Under the pieces are notes generated by a model. It ran no database searches and was not told the origin of the DNA. It worked only from the letters and a program-made list of their open reading frames with translations. Made by a program: the position numbers and the translations under genes. A stretch of DNA of 64,000 bases, from the NCBI GenBank assembly GCA_024275955.1, contig JAJRYD010000036.1, positions 64,001 to 128,000 of the forward strand, in the 5' to 3' direction. This document shows, piece after piece, positions 1 through 8,320 of this stretch. Within the stretch, counting starts at the first letter, position 1. Each line of letters begins with the position of its first letter. This DNA comes from Nitrospirota bacterium. Lineage in GTDB: Bacteria; Nitrospinota_A; UBA7883; JACRGQ01.

Positions 1-1176
1 GACTCCGGCATCTTTGGTGCCGGAACGGCCTACGAAGTTTCTATTGAACGAACGAACGCTGACACCTTTTGATGTAGGGGCAAAACCCATGCCGATGCAG
101 GGGCCACAGGCCGACTCTAGTATTCTAGCTCCAGAGGCTACGATATCGGCAAGCGCTCCATTTTGCGATATCATATCAAACACCTGCTTGGAACCTGGCG
201 ATACGCCCATAGAAACATCGGGGTGTATTGTTTTGCCTTTTAGGGCTTTTGCTACCGTCATAAGGTCGCGGTAGGAAGAGTTTGTGCAGGAGCCTACGGC
301 GACCTGATTTACCTTAATCTTTTTGAGTTTTTTGATTTCCGTTACTCTGTCCGGCATATGCGGCTGAGCGACAAGCGGCTCTAGTTTAGAGAGGTCTATT
401 GTAATCTGTTCGTCATACTTCGCGCCTTTATCGGCTTCCAGCCTAGACCAGCTCTTAGGCCGTTTTTGGGCGGTAAGGAACTTTTTCGTTTCGTCGTCAG
501 ACGGAAAGATGGAGGTAGTCGCCCCTAGTTCGGCGCCCATGTTGGTGATGGTTGCTCTTTCCGGTATTGAAAGTTTTTTAATGCCGGAGCCGGAGTATTC
601 TATAACTTTTCCAACGCCGCCTTTTACCGTAAGCCTGCGGAGAACTTCGAGGATAATATCTTTGCCTGCTACCCACGGCTTTAGTTTCCCTTTCAGCTTT
701 ACGTTAAGCACTTTTGGCATATTGAGGTAGAAAGGTTTTCCGGCCATGGCAAGAGCGACATCCAGCCCGCCGGCACCTATAGATATCATGCCGATACCGC
801 CCTGAGTAGGGGTGTGGCTGTCAGAGCCGAGAAGAACCTGCCCCGGCACGCCGAAACGCTCCAGATGAACCTGATGGCAGATACCGTTGCCGGGCCTCGA
901 AAAATAGATGCCGTACTTTGCGGCGACACTCTGGAGGTAAATATGGTCGTCCATGTTGCGGTAGTCTGTCTGTAGTGTGTTGTGGTCTACATAGCTGACT
1001 GAAAGCTTTGTCTTTACCCGCGGCACTTTCATAGCTTCAAACTGCAGGTATGCCATTGTGCCGGTAGCGTCTTGCGTTAGAGTTTGATCTACCTTAATCG
1101 CGATAGGTTCTCCAGCAACAAGATCGCCTTCGACTAGATGTTTTTTGAATATTTTTTGGGTTATATTTAAGCCCAT
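1..1176 (-). CDS. acn: Aconitate hydratase (partial, C-terminus off window)
   Basis: Interconverts citrate and isocitrate in the cytosolic TCA cycle using a [4Fe-4S] cluster. The 392 visible codons cover the N-terminal catalytic part. The three cluster cysteines are visible: C297 in a GSCTNSS motif, and C357 and C360 in ACGPC. SDSHTP and HNTLQ motifs match the aconitase family, and the N-terminus (MGLNITQKIF, then DQTLTQDATGT) fits the Aquifex/Geobacter-type aconitases of about 650 residues rather than AcnA or AcnB. The ATG at 1176 is preceded by a GAGGGGGT ribosome site. The gene is transcribed out of the window; the stop codon lies before base 1. Family assignment is firm, subtype likely. 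Confidence 0.93.
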   Translation of the reverse strand, partial: MGLNITQKIFKKHLVEGDLVAGEPIAIKVDQTLTQDATGTMAYLQFEAMKVPRVKTKLSVSYVDHNTLQTDYRNMDDHIYLQSVAAKYGIYFSRPGNGICHQVHLERFGVPGQVLLGSDSHTPTQGGIGMISIGAGGLDVALAMAGKPFYLNMPKVLNVKLKGKLKPWVAGKDIILEVLRRLTVKGGVGKVIEYSGSGIKKLSIPERATITNMGAELGATTSIFPSDDETKKFLTAQKRPKSWSRLEADKGAKYDEQITIDLSKLEPLVAQPHMPDRVTEIKKLKKIKVNQVAVGSCTNSSYRDLMTVAKALKGKTIHPDVSMGVSPGSKQVFDMISQNGALADIVASGARILESACGPCIGMGFAPTSKGVSVRSFNRNFVGRSGTKDAGV

Positions 1177-1271
1177 TGGTACCCCCTCAAATTTTTACCT
1201 GACTGTTAGTTTAAAACTTTTGAAAATCTAAAATCGATTCAAATAGTGAACGCCTTAATCAAATCTACCAT

Positions 1272-1316
1272 AAAAAAAGCCCCAATAATAATAGAAAAGG
1301 ACGGCCGGGGACTTTT
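1272..1316 (-). terminator. Intrinsic terminator of the PilZ-comF-clpX-GNAT operon
   Basis: Read on the minus strand, an AAAAG(T)CCCC arm pairs with GGGGCTTTT and is followed by further T residues, with one bulged base and a loop of about 23 bases. It lies 20 bases past the GNAT stop and ahead of the aconitase promoter region, where a minus-strand terminator is expected. Pairing was judged by eye. Confidence 0.6.
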
Positions 1317-1335
1317 GAAAAAGGGGAGGGCAAAG

Positions 1336-1791
1336 TTATCTGTTTAGCCGTTTTTCAAATAGGAAAGCATCCTTTCCTTGCCCGTAGTAGTTTTTAATTA
1401 CTCCGAGGTTTGAATATCTATGCTTATTGTAAAAAGCTATCGCTTTGTCGTTGGTTATGCCTGTCTGGAGGCGCATCAGCAACGCTCCTTTTTTAGTGTG
1501 TGCGTTCTCGGCCTTTTCTATCAGCAGGCTCGCGACACCTTTTCGCCTCGCACTTTTCACCACGTCAATCGTTACTATCAGCCCCGCTCCATTTTCATTG
1601 TGAGATGTAAGCACAAATCCAACCACCTTGTGGTTCTTTTCCGCGATGAAGGCAGGGTCGCTTTTTACCAGAAGGTGATAGTAGAAAATGTCGGGAGTGA
1701 AGGCGATTTCTTCTTCAAAGCACTCCTTGTCTATGCGCCACATTGTTTCGATATCGTCAGCTTTGGCTGTTCGCAGGATGGTTAGGCTCAT
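1336..1791 (-). CDS. GNAT-family N-acetyltransferase (RimI-like)
   Basis: Small 151-residue acetyl-CoA-dependent N-acetyltransferase. The acetyl-CoA pyrophosphate-binding motif A is visible as RRKGVASLLIEKAE around residues 82-95, followed by the usual FYNKHRY segment (about residues 122-128) and a C-terminal YYGQGKDAFLFEKRL typical of RimI-like enzymes. The start ATG overlaps the clpX stop in an ATGA arrangement, which implies translational coupling at the end of the operon. RimI-type ribosomal-protein acetylation is possible, but the substrate cannot be read from sequence. Confidence 0.85.
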   Translation of the reverse strand: MSLTILRTAKADDIETMWRIDKECFEEEIAFTPDIFYYHLLVKSDPAFIAEKNHKVVGFVLTSHNENGAGLIVTIDVVKSARRKGVASLLIEKAENAHTKKGALLMRLQTGITNDKAIAFYNKHRYSNLGVIKNYYGQGKDAFLFEKRLNR

Positions 1792-2822
1792 TCGTCCAAA
1801 ATTCGGGCAACGTCACCTTCGGTAATCGTAAGGCTTTTTCCTCTCCAGTTCGGCAGGTCAAAAAGATAGTCGTGCATCACTTCTTCCATGATACCGCGCA
1901 AGCCTCTTGCGCCGACCTTTCTCTTTACCGCAAGCTCTACTATCATTTTTAAGCTCTTTTTATCGAAATTCAGCTCCACGTTGTCAGCGGCCATAACTTC
2001 GCGGTATTGGTTGACGAGCGAATCAGGCGGAACCGTGATTATTTTCGACAGCTCCTCACAGCTAAGTTCCTCCATCTTAACCAGTATCGGCAGTCTGCCG
2101 ATAAGCTCCGGTATCATTCCATGTTTCGTGAGCGATTCCGTGGTAATTTTTTTAGCCGCCGGTTTTGAGACAGGCCGGTTGAACCCGCCTTTGTTAGCGG
2201 TTTTCTCGCCCCTTAAATCGCTAAACGTACCGGCGCAGATGAAAAGGATGTTGGATGTGTCGATTTCTACAAAATCATGCTTGTTCCAGTGTTGGGTTAC
2301 ATTCATCGGCACGAACATTTTTCGGCCTTCGAGTATCCTCAAAAGTGCCTGCTGCACACCTTCTCCGCCGATATCGCGGCTTCCCGCCCCCGTTCTTGCC
2401 GCATCGCCTTTCCTTGCTATTTTGTCTATCTCATCTATGAATACTATTCCTATCTCGGCAAGCTCCACACTGCCGTTAGCTTTGTGAAGCAGTTCGGCTA
2501 TCATTACCTCCACATCTTTGCCGTAGTAGCCGGCTTCGGAATATTCCGTGGCATCGGCTATCGTTATCGGTAGGTGAAGTATTTCCGCGAGGTTTCTCGC
2601 TATATGTGTTTTGCCGCAGCCGGTAGGCCCTATCATAAGCAGGTTCGATTTTTTTACTATGGTGCTTTTTTTAAGTTTTAGGTTGGATATCCTTTTTATG
2701 TGGCTGTACGCGGCGACGGCGATAGCTCTTTTCGCCTTTTCCTGCCCTATTACATAGGTATTCAGCTTTTTGAAAATATCCTTAGGCGTTAGTTCCAGCG
2801 GAGAAGGTTTTTGCTTTGCCAT
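1788..2822 (-). CDS. clpX: ClpX-like AAA+ unfoldase lacking the zinc-binding domain
   Basis: Hexameric ATP-dependent protein unfoldase. Visible motifs: Walker A GPTGCGKT (65-72), Walker B VFIDE (127-131), pore-1 loop GYYG (98-101, usually GYVG), arginine-finger GRLP (242-245) and sensor-2 GARGLR (304-309). At 344 residues it is about 70-80 shorter than ordinary ClpX because the N-terminal Cys4 zinc domain, which binds adaptors and substrates, is absent. The region between sensor 1 and the GLIPE-like box is also shortened, and the ClpP-docking IGF tripeptide is replaced by GGF (212-214). It could be a ClpX paralogue that works without ClpP. It follows comF by 7 bases and overlaps the GNAT gene. 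No clpP or tig is nearby. Confidence 0.9.
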   Translation of the reverse strand: MAKQKPSPLELTPKDIFKKLNTYVIGQEKAKRAIAVAAYSHIKRISNLKLKKSTIVKKSNLLMIGPTGCGKTHIARNLAEILHLPITIADATEYSEAGYYGKDVEVMIAELLHKANGSVELAEIGIVFIDEIDKIARKGDAARTGAGSRDIGGEGVQQALLRILEGRKMFVPMNVTQHWNKHDFVEIDTSNILFICAGTFSDLRGEKTANKGGFNRPVSKPAAKKITTESLTKHGMIPELIGRLPILVKMEELSCEELSKIITVPPDSLVNQYREVMAADNVELNFDKKSLKMIVELAVKRKVGARGLRGIMEEVMHDYLFDLPNWRGKSLTITEGDVARILDE

Positions 2823-2829
2823 CGCAGTA

Positions 2830-3588
2830 TTATGCCCGTGCCGCTACTGCGCAGGCAATACTCTTTGCGCCATATTTTTTGAGCGTTTTCGAGGCCTCTA
2901 TAAGAGTGGAGCCGGTAGTCATAAGGTCATCAATAAGCAGAATATTTTTTCCTTCTATATCTTCTGGATCCTTTACTGTAAAAGCGTTTTCGATGCTCTT
3001 TAGACGTTTGGCCTTTGAGAGCGAGCTTTGCGGCGGAGTGTTGAGCCGTTTTACCAGAGCACTCGAATTAACCGGCATATTAAAAGAGCGGGCGATATCC
3101 CGCGCCAAAAGGTATGACTGGTTGTAGCCCCTCGCTAAGAGGCGGATAAAATGCAGTGGAATAGGCATAATGAGGTCGTACTTTTTTAGTTCCAGCTCTC
3201 TTAGTATTCTTGCGGAGATAAGGCCGGATATCATGATGGAAAGCCCAGCCTTTCCCCGAAACTTGAATTGGTGAATCAGGTTTCTTGTCTTTCCTGTGTA
3301 CCGCAGTGAAAAGAGCGTGCGGTCAAACGGCGGGGGGGATATTCTGCATCGCCCGCACCTGCTCTTGGCCTCTGGGGGCAGGTCGCCTTCAATGCTCTCT
3401 GCGCAAACGGCGCAGGAGTGGCCGCTGTTCAAAACAATTTCCTGTTTGCACCCGTCGCACAGAGGGTCGGAATGTATATCAACAGGGCATTTGCATGTGG
3501 GGCATCTGTTGGGGATAAAGAGATTGAAAAGGTCAGTGGAAAGGAGGCGGTTTCCTAAGTTGGAAATAGAGTCTCCCACCGTTTCCAT
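2830..3588 (-). CDS. comF: ComF family phosphoribosyltransferase-like protein
   Basis: 252 residues. An N-terminal double zinc ribbon (CPTCKCP, CDGC, CAVC, CGRC within residues 28-82) is followed by a phosphoribosyltransferase fold ending in the PRPP-binding signature LLIDDLMTTGST near residue 220. ComF/GntX proteins are linked to DNA uptake in competent bacteria; the biochemical reaction is unresolved. The start ATG lies one base after the PilZ stop, so the two are co-transcribed. A ComFB-like gene and type IV pilin genes elsewhere in the window fit the same general theme, but no direct link is shown. Confidence 0.9.
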   Translation of the reverse strand: METVGDSISNLGNRLLSTDLFNLFIPNRCPTCKCPVDIHSDPLCDGCKQEIVLNSGHSCAVCAESIEGDLPPEAKSRCGRCRISPPPFDRTLFSLRYTGKTRNLIHQFKFRGKAGLSIMISGLISARILRELELKKYDLIMPIPLHFIRLLARGYNQSYLLARDIARSFNMPVNSSALVKRLNTPPQSSLSKAKRLKSIENAFTVKDPEDIEGKNILLIDDLMTTGSTLIEASKTLKKYGAKSIACAVAARA

Positions 3589-3589
3589 G

Positions 3590-4333
3590 CTAGCCTATTC
3601 TTCTTTTCATGTACCCCCTTATATCATTTTTTATGCCGCCGCCCAACTTGTAGAATTTAAGACCGGCAGATGCCATGCCGTCAGTCAACTCCCTGATGTT
3701 TACCACCACCCCTTTAAGGTCGAGCATCTTTCCTTCGCTTCCTGTAGAAGCATCAGTCTCGTCTCCTCTGTCTATATCTATCTTGTGGACATGGCTGAAT
3801 ACTTCCAGATAAAAGTTTACCCTGTCTCCTTTTCTAATGTCGAGGCTCGTGTTTATGCCACAGCCGCCTTCGCTGATGTTTACAATCGTTCCCATGCCTG
3901 TATCTTCAGGCGGTACCATCTCGTTTTCCCTTTTGAGGATTATTACAGGTGTGTCAATTTTGAGATTTCTCCTTTCGTACTCTCTTTCTACCTGCTCGGC
4001 CTCTTTGAAAGGATATTTTAAAAGGAGGAGTGGAAGCTTTTTTCTTGTAACTCTGCTGGGGAAGGAGCGCATCTTTCCGTTATCTATCAATTTGAACGAG
4101 ACAGACTCATAGCCGATGGTGAATTTGGTGAGAGCGTCGTCGACATTATCTACCTTAAAGACGACATACTCTCCAACTTTTTGTGAGTGAATCTCTCCAG
4201 AGTACTTCTTGCCGTTAAGCTCTATCTGTATTGACTCGGCAGAGCTAAAGACCTTTTCTATCTCCAGAGACTCTAGGTATCGCTTTTTCCGCTCCTTGTT
4301 GCCTTGTGTCCGCTCTTCCAAACCTGTTTCCAT
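3590..4333 (-). CDS. PilZ-domain protein (YcgR-like) A
   Basis: 247 residues. The N-terminal half resembles the flagellar-brake YcgR N-domain (beta-rich, residues about 25-115), followed by a PilZ domain from about 120. The conserved NISEGGCGI segment supplies the (D/N)xSxxG c-di-GMP motif. The RxxxR motif is imperfect (RRNLK near 121-125). The C-terminus ends in YMKRRIG, shared with the paralogue at 5007-5765 and the relic between them. It heads the comF-clpX-GNAT operon. c-di-GMP binding is plausible, but the altered arginine motif leaves it open. Confidence 0.85.
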   Translation of the reverse strand: METGLEERTQGNKERKKRYLESLEIEKVFSSAESIQIELNGKKYSGEIHSQKVGEYVVFKVDNVDDALTKFTIGYESVSFKLIDNGKMRSFPSRVTRKKLPLLLLKYPFKEAEQVEREYERRNLKIDTPVIILKRENEMVPPEDTGMGTIVNISEGGCGINTSLDIRKGDRVNFYLEVFSHVHKIDIDRGDETDASTGSEGKMLDLKGVVVNIRELTDGMASAGLKFYKLGGGIKNDIRGYMKRRIG

Positions 4334-4521
4334 AACCTCCTCCTAAGCGCAAAGGGTCCCCTCTATAACCGTGTACAGCTATATTACAGTTCAAAAAGAG
4401 CGGAAAGGCAATTATAACTTTTATTAACAGGTAGTTACTGCTAAAAAGTGTACTGTTTTAGCTTAGGAAAGCTACATTTTTTTACATATCGGCTTTTAAG
4501 AGCTGAATCTGCTGGGAACGG

Positions 4522-4838
4522 TTAAGATAGGTCGAGCTTAGGTTTATGTTTTTTCTTGGTTCCAAGCCTTCGCGCCATAAAAGCGAATACCTCTTTTTGC
4601 GCCTGCTTATCGAGCATGTAGAGCTCTACCCCAATGCGGTAGGTTTTGTCTTTCATATCTTTAATGGGGCTGTTTCCAAAAGAGTTTTTAAGCGTTTCAA
4701 AGGAGAAGTTCATTTTCTAACTTTGTAAAAACAGAGGCTTTAGAGATTGGCGATTTACAGCAAAACCAAATTTGTGCCATTCGGCAACAGCCCCTTAATC
4801 TTTCTTACTAGGCCTGTAATCGCTAACATTTTTTTCAG
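4522..4838 (-). pseudogene. PilZ-domain gene relic split by MITE copy 1
   Basis: Removing bases 4666-4799 (element plus one 5-bp duplication) joins two in-frame pieces: KKMLAITGLVRK (4800-4835) and IKDMKDKTYRIGVELYML...FMARRLG (4522-4665). The join aligns with the C-terminal PilZ half of the neighbours (KKLLELSGIVRS...YNLGVQFVSL...YMKRRL). An in-frame TAA two codons further upstream shows the 5' part is already decayed or deleted. The apparent 63-codon gene starting at 4713 is therefore an artefact: its first residues (MNFSFETLKNSFGNSP) come from the element and the rest is PilZ relic. It sits between two intact PilZ paralogues, so this was once a three-gene tandem set. Confidence 0.75.
4666..4794 (+). 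mobile_element. 129-bp MITE-like inverted-repeat element, copy 1
   Basis: Terminal inverted repeats GGGGCTGTTTCC at the left and GGGGCTGTTGCC (reverse complement of the right end) match at 11 of 12 positions. Exact 5-bp target duplication TTAAT lies at 4661-4665 and 4795-4799. The interior shares the order TTCATTTTCTAAC ... TTAG(A/G)GATTGG ... AATTTGT with three other copies of exactly the same length in this window. No transposase is encoded, so it must be moved in trans if still active. This is the best-preserved copy at its ends. Confidence 0.85.
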
Positions 4839-5006
4839 TTTTTAAGTAATTCAGGTTGCGTCCAACTTCTAGGTAGGTTTTTGTTTTATCGCACTTTTGG
4901 AGCGGCATGGAGGTTTTTAAGCGAGGTCTGATGAACTCTTGTCTTTAATTATACAAAATCGGCACGAGAGCAGTTTAAATGCCGTACAACCAAAGAGTAG
5001 CTCTTA

Positions 5007-5765
5007 TTACAGCCTTTTTAGCCTTCGTTTCATATACGCGGTTATCTCCTCTACTGTATCGTTGTCAAGGCTTACGAACTGCACTCCAAGGTTGTAAACA
5101 CCGGGGCTTTGCTCTTTTGTGCTTCTGACTATTCCAGATAGCTCCAGTAGCTTTTTCTCGCTGGTAGCTATCCCCTCCATTTCCATAAGCCTTTTTCTGT
5201 CATCGGCAGACGTTCCGGCATCCGCAATTCCGTCTGCTTTGCTGATTGCAAGTTTTTCGGAATTAACTTCCAGAAAGAAATCTATTCTGTCTTCTTTTTG
5301 CAGATCCATATTAATTGTTATGGAGCATCCACCTTCGCTCATGTTTGTAAGCGTTCCGAGGCCGTAATTGTCATCTTTCATAAGCATATTTTTACGCTTT
5401 ACATGAAATAGCGGCGTACGAATGCAGAGATGGGCTCTTTGGGCGCTTCTTAGAACCTTGTCGGCCTCTTTTTCGGGAAATTTCAGCATTAATTTAGGTA
5501 GTTTTTTGTTAAGTAGAGATGTCGGATAGGTAATAAGTTTGCCGGCGCGGCTTACTTTCAGGGAGAGCTTTTCCAAGCCGGTAGAGAGCTGTACCAGCCG
5601 ATTATCCATATTTTTTACCGAAAAAATGATGTATTCGCCGATTCTAATCTCATCCACCCGGCCAGCGTAGATTTTGCCTTCTACTTCAAGCTTGACCGAG
5701 TCGGCCATATGGAAGTTGTTGGCCATCAGCTCAAAGTCTCTTTCTGTCTTAGTTTTTTCAGCCAT
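5007..5765 (-). CDS. PilZ-domain protein (YcgR-like) B
   Basis: About 252 residues, paralogous to the PilZ protein ending at 3590: N-terminal YcgR-like domain, then PilZ with NMSEGGCSI, ending YMKRRLKRL. Where RxxxR is expected, QRAHLCIRTP is seen, so the arginine motif is again non-standard. The ATG at 5765 follows AGGAAAAAG and is preferred; an upstream ATG at 5783 lacks a clear ribosome site. It has about 60 residues of acidic/lysine-rich insertion (about 170-205) between PilZ strands. Likely a c-di-GMP-responsive or degenerate PilZ effector of motility or surface traits. Confidence 0.83.
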   Translation of the reverse strand: MAEKTKTERDFELMANNFHMADSVKLEVEGKIYAGRVDEIRIGEYIIFSVKNMDNRLVQLSTGLEKLSLKVSRAGKLITYPTSLLNKKLPKLMLKFPEKEADKVLRSAQRAHLCIRTPLFHVKRKNMLMKDDNYGLGTLTNMSEGGCSITINMDLQKEDRIDFFLEVNSEKLAISKADGIADAGTSADDRKRLMEMEGIATSEKKLLELSGIVRSTKEQSPGVYNLGVQFVSLDNDTVEEITAYMKRRLKRL

Positions 5766-5961
5766 TCTTTTTCCTATCAGCATTATATTGCCATCCGCCG
5801 TTCTAAGCCCAGCACGTTATCTTATCGGAAAAAATCCCGAAGTAGTTAACCTCGAAAGTGGGAAATAGTTTTTATCGTTTCGTGCCGGTTCTGCCGAGTG
5901 ATAGAGTAATACTCTCAAGCCCTAAATTATTTAACAATTTTAAAACAGGGAAAGCTTGATT

Positions 5962-7683
5962 ATGGAAAATGATAAATCTGAATGGTTAAAACCGTTTGAA
6001 CGAAAGTTTGTCGATGGCAGGTTTGCTATTACAGATCCAGATTCATTAAAGCGATGGTTTGACACGCTTATGGAAAGGAAGTTAGAAACTTCTAAAGAGC
6101 TTATCGGCTGGCTGGCAGATTATTCTGAACTTATGGCGATAATAAGCGAAGACTCTAACAAGCGTTATGTAGATATGACATGCGACACTAAAGACGAGTC
6201 TAAAAAAGAGTCTTACCTGCGGTTTGTCCGTGAGTTTCAGCCGAAAATAACCGAGTGGTCAAACCTTCTCGATAAGAAATACTACAGCTCGCAGGCAAGG
6301 CAAAAACTAGATGCCAAAGAGCATGGAAGGCTCGACAGAATGATTTCGACTTCCATAGAGCTTTTTGACGAAAAGAATATTCTGCTTGACGTAAAACTTT
6401 CGGAAATGTCGCAAAAATACCAGTCGACAACCGGAGCGTGGGTGGTAGAGTTTGATGGAAAAACCAGAACGATGCCGCAGATGCAACTTTATCAGCTTAA
6501 GGCAGACCGCGAACTGAGGGAGTCGGCATGGAACGCTGTTTCCAAGAGAAGGCTTGCCGACGCGAAACCGCTTGAAAACCTTTTTGACGAGATGCTAAAG
6601 ACCCGTAGCGAGTACGCGCAAAACCTCGGCCTTAAGGATTACCGCGAATACTGCTTTAAAGCCAAACTGCGCGACTATACGCCGGATGACTGCTTTAGTT
6701 TTCACGATGCGATAGAAAAATCTGTAGTCCCTCTTGTGGCGAAGATAGCCCTGAAGCGCAAAGAACAGATGAAGCTCGATAATCTTAAGCCGTGGGACAT
6801 GCAGGTCGACCCGCTCGGCAGGGAGCCGCTACACCCGTTCAAAGAGGTGTCGGAACTGCAAGACGGTGTAGAGAAAATTTTTGGGAAAATTAATCCCAAG
6901 CTTGGCGAGCGGTTTGCGTCGATAAAGCAGTATATGGACCTTGAAAGCAGGGATGGCAAAGCGCCGGGAGGCTATCAGACTACCTTTGAGGAAAGACGGA
7001 TTCCGTTTATTTTTACAAACGCCGCCGGCATGCATAGCGATGTCATAACGCTTTTGCACGAAGGGGGGCACGCTTTTCATACAATCGAGTGCCGTAACCA
7101 CTCTTTAATATGGTACCGCCATGCCACTATGGAATTTTCCGAAGTGGCTAGCATGTCGCAGGAGCTTTTTGCCAACCGGCACCTCGACATTTTTTATGGT
7201 TCTAAAGAGGTCGCGGATAGAGCGAGGCTGGAACAGCTTGAGAGGGTGGTCGATATTTTTCCGTGGGTGGCGACTATCGACGCTTTTCAGCATTGGCTCT
7301 ATACCGCTCCCGGCCATTCGCAAGAGGAACGAGCCGAAAAGTGGCTGGAAATCTCGTCAAGGTTCGAGGTTAAGCTTAATTGGGAAGGGATAAATCGAGA
7401 TATAAAAAAATATGCGTGGCATAGACAGCTACACCTTTTCGAAGTTCCTTTTTATTACATCGAGTATGCTATAGCACAGCTGGGGGCGTTGCAGTTTTAC
7501 AAAAAGTACAAGGAAAACCCTGCAAAAGCGGTCGAAGATTATCTAGGCGCGCTTTCGCTTGGCGGAAGTTCGGCATGTGACAAGCTTTTTGAAGCTGGCG
7601 GGATAAAATTTGACTTCTCGGAAAATATGCTAAGACCGCTCATGGAGATGGTGGAAGAGGAGATAGAAACTTTTTGGCAGTAG
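5962..7683 (+). CDS. pepF: M3 family oligoendopeptidase F
   Basis: Cytosolic zinc metallopeptidase of about 574 residues that trims short peptides. The zinc site HEGGH spans H366-H370, with candidate third-ligand glutamates E391/E394 in MEFSEVASMSQE. Length and the C-terminal Y-rich helical region (WHRQLHLFEVPFYYIEYA) match the PepF/M3B group. The ATG at 5962 sits downstream of AGGGAAAGC; a TTG six bases earlier is an alternative. The gene is divergent from PilZ B. A 19-base stretch covering its ribosome site (5942-5960) is repeated exactly, inverted, upstream of the DinB gene. Confidence 0.93.
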   Translation: MENDKSEWLKPFERKFVDGRFAITDPDSLKRWFDTLMERKLETSKELIGWLADYSELMAIISEDSNKRYVDMTCDTKDESKKESYLRFVREFQPKITEWSNLLDKKYYSSQARQKLDAKEHGRLDRMISTSIELFDEKNILLDVKLSEMSQKYQSTTGAWVVEFDGKTRTMPQMQLYQLKADRELRESAWNAVSKRRLADAKPLENLFDEMLKTRSEYAQNLGLKDYREYCFKAKLRDYTPDDCFSFHDAIEKSVVPLVAKIALKRKEQMKLDNLKPWDMQVDPLGREPLHPFKEVSELQDGVEKIFGKINPKLGERFASIKQYMDLESRDGKAPGGYQTTFEERRIPFIFTNAAGMHSDVITLLHEGGHAFHTIECRNHSLIWYRHATMEFSEVASMSQELFANRHLDIFYGSKEVADRARLEQLERVVDIFPWVATIDAFQHWLYTAPGHSQEERAEKWLEISSRFEVKLNWEGINRDIKKYAWHRQLHLFEVPFYYIEYAIAQLGALQFYKKYKENPAKAVEDYLGALSLGGSSACDKLFEAGGIKFDFSENMLRPLMEMVEEEIETFWQ

Positions 7684-7876
7684 CCTTGTTTATCGCTGGT
7701 TGGAGAAAGTCGGTATTTCTGCATCGCTTTACTTGTCCGTGAGGACAAGCCCCGCCCACAAGGTCTGCCTAGCGCATAGCGTTTCCATAAGCGAAGATGG
7801 AAAACTTTTTTGTCAGAATAAAGTGTACCGTCCGCAAGGTCTGCCTGACGTTGGCTAGAAGAAGACCATTGCGGGC
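7684..7876. repeat. Intergenic stretch with short dyads
   Basis: About 190 bases after pepF without coding signal. It holds a perfect hairpin CTTGTCC-GTGA-GGACAAG (7732-7749) and two copies of AAGGTCTGCCT (near 7760 and 7839). The style matches the larger hairpin arrays at 47.5-47.85 kb and 51.2-51.5 kb. Confidence 0.5.
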
Positions 7877-7978
7877 CTAGTGGTGACCGCCCGAACCCCA
7901 TATAAACATGATGTACGTCATAAACCCAAGCCCAAGACCGACAGGGATAAGCCCTAAAATCAGTTCGTCAATCTTCAT
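7877..7978 (-). CDS. Putative 33-residue single-TM peptide
   Basis: Reads MKIDELILGLIPVGLG..., a hydrophobic helix of about 20 residues, ending in GSGGHH. The ribosome site is weak (TAGAG close to the ATG, GGGGG further up). Its charge pattern and helix are like small accessory membrane subunits, but no family is recognised. It lies upstream of no obvious complex; the BFD gene is in the same orientation behind it. Kept because the composition is protein-like, not because of homology. Confidence 0.33.
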   Translation of the reverse strand: MKIDELILGLIPVGLGLGFMTYIMFIWGSGGHH

Positions 7979-8074
7979 ATCTCTAAATACCCCCAGAGAG
8001 TTAAAATCTGATATTCTCTTGCCTTCAATAGGTATATTCTAGTTTTTTTACGGTGGCCCCGCAAGTAAATCCTC

Positions 8075-8296
8075 CTAGCGGCTACCGCTGTTTTTCAAAG
8101 CGTACTCGCGCAGTAGCTCCTCTATTCGTGGCGTACATCTTTTGCCGCCGCACGAACCAGCGCCAGCGCCGGTAGCCTTTCTAAGCTCCTCTAGTGTATC
8201 TATGCCGTTTTTTAGATGTTTTAGGAAGGTTCCTTTCCTTATCCCCATGCAGATGCAGATAGGCTTTAGCGATTCTATAATATCTTTTTCCGACAT
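8075..8296 (-). CDS. BFD-like [2Fe-2S]-binding protein
   Basis: 73 residues with cysteines C14, C16, C49 and C54 around a helix-turn-helix-like core, ending in GAGAGSCGGKRCTPRI. This is the Fer2_BFD fold seen in bacterioferritin-associated ferredoxin and in subunits of amino-acid dehydrogenases. The last pair is CxxxxC, as in the dehydrogenase-type variants, rather than CxxC. Probably a small electron-transfer or Fe-S delivery protein; partner unknown. Confidence 0.8.
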   Translation of the reverse strand: MSEKDIIESLKPICICMGIRKGTFLKHLKNGIDTLEELRKATGAGAGSCGGKRCTPRIEELLREYALKNSGSR

Positions 8297-8320
8297 ATCT
8301 AACCGCTCCGTTATTCCTGT

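Noticed and set aside
4522-4713. A genuine 63-residue small protein
   Set aside because: Its first third is encoded by the mobile element and the rest is the C-terminal end of a PilZ domain; no ribosome site was selected for it.
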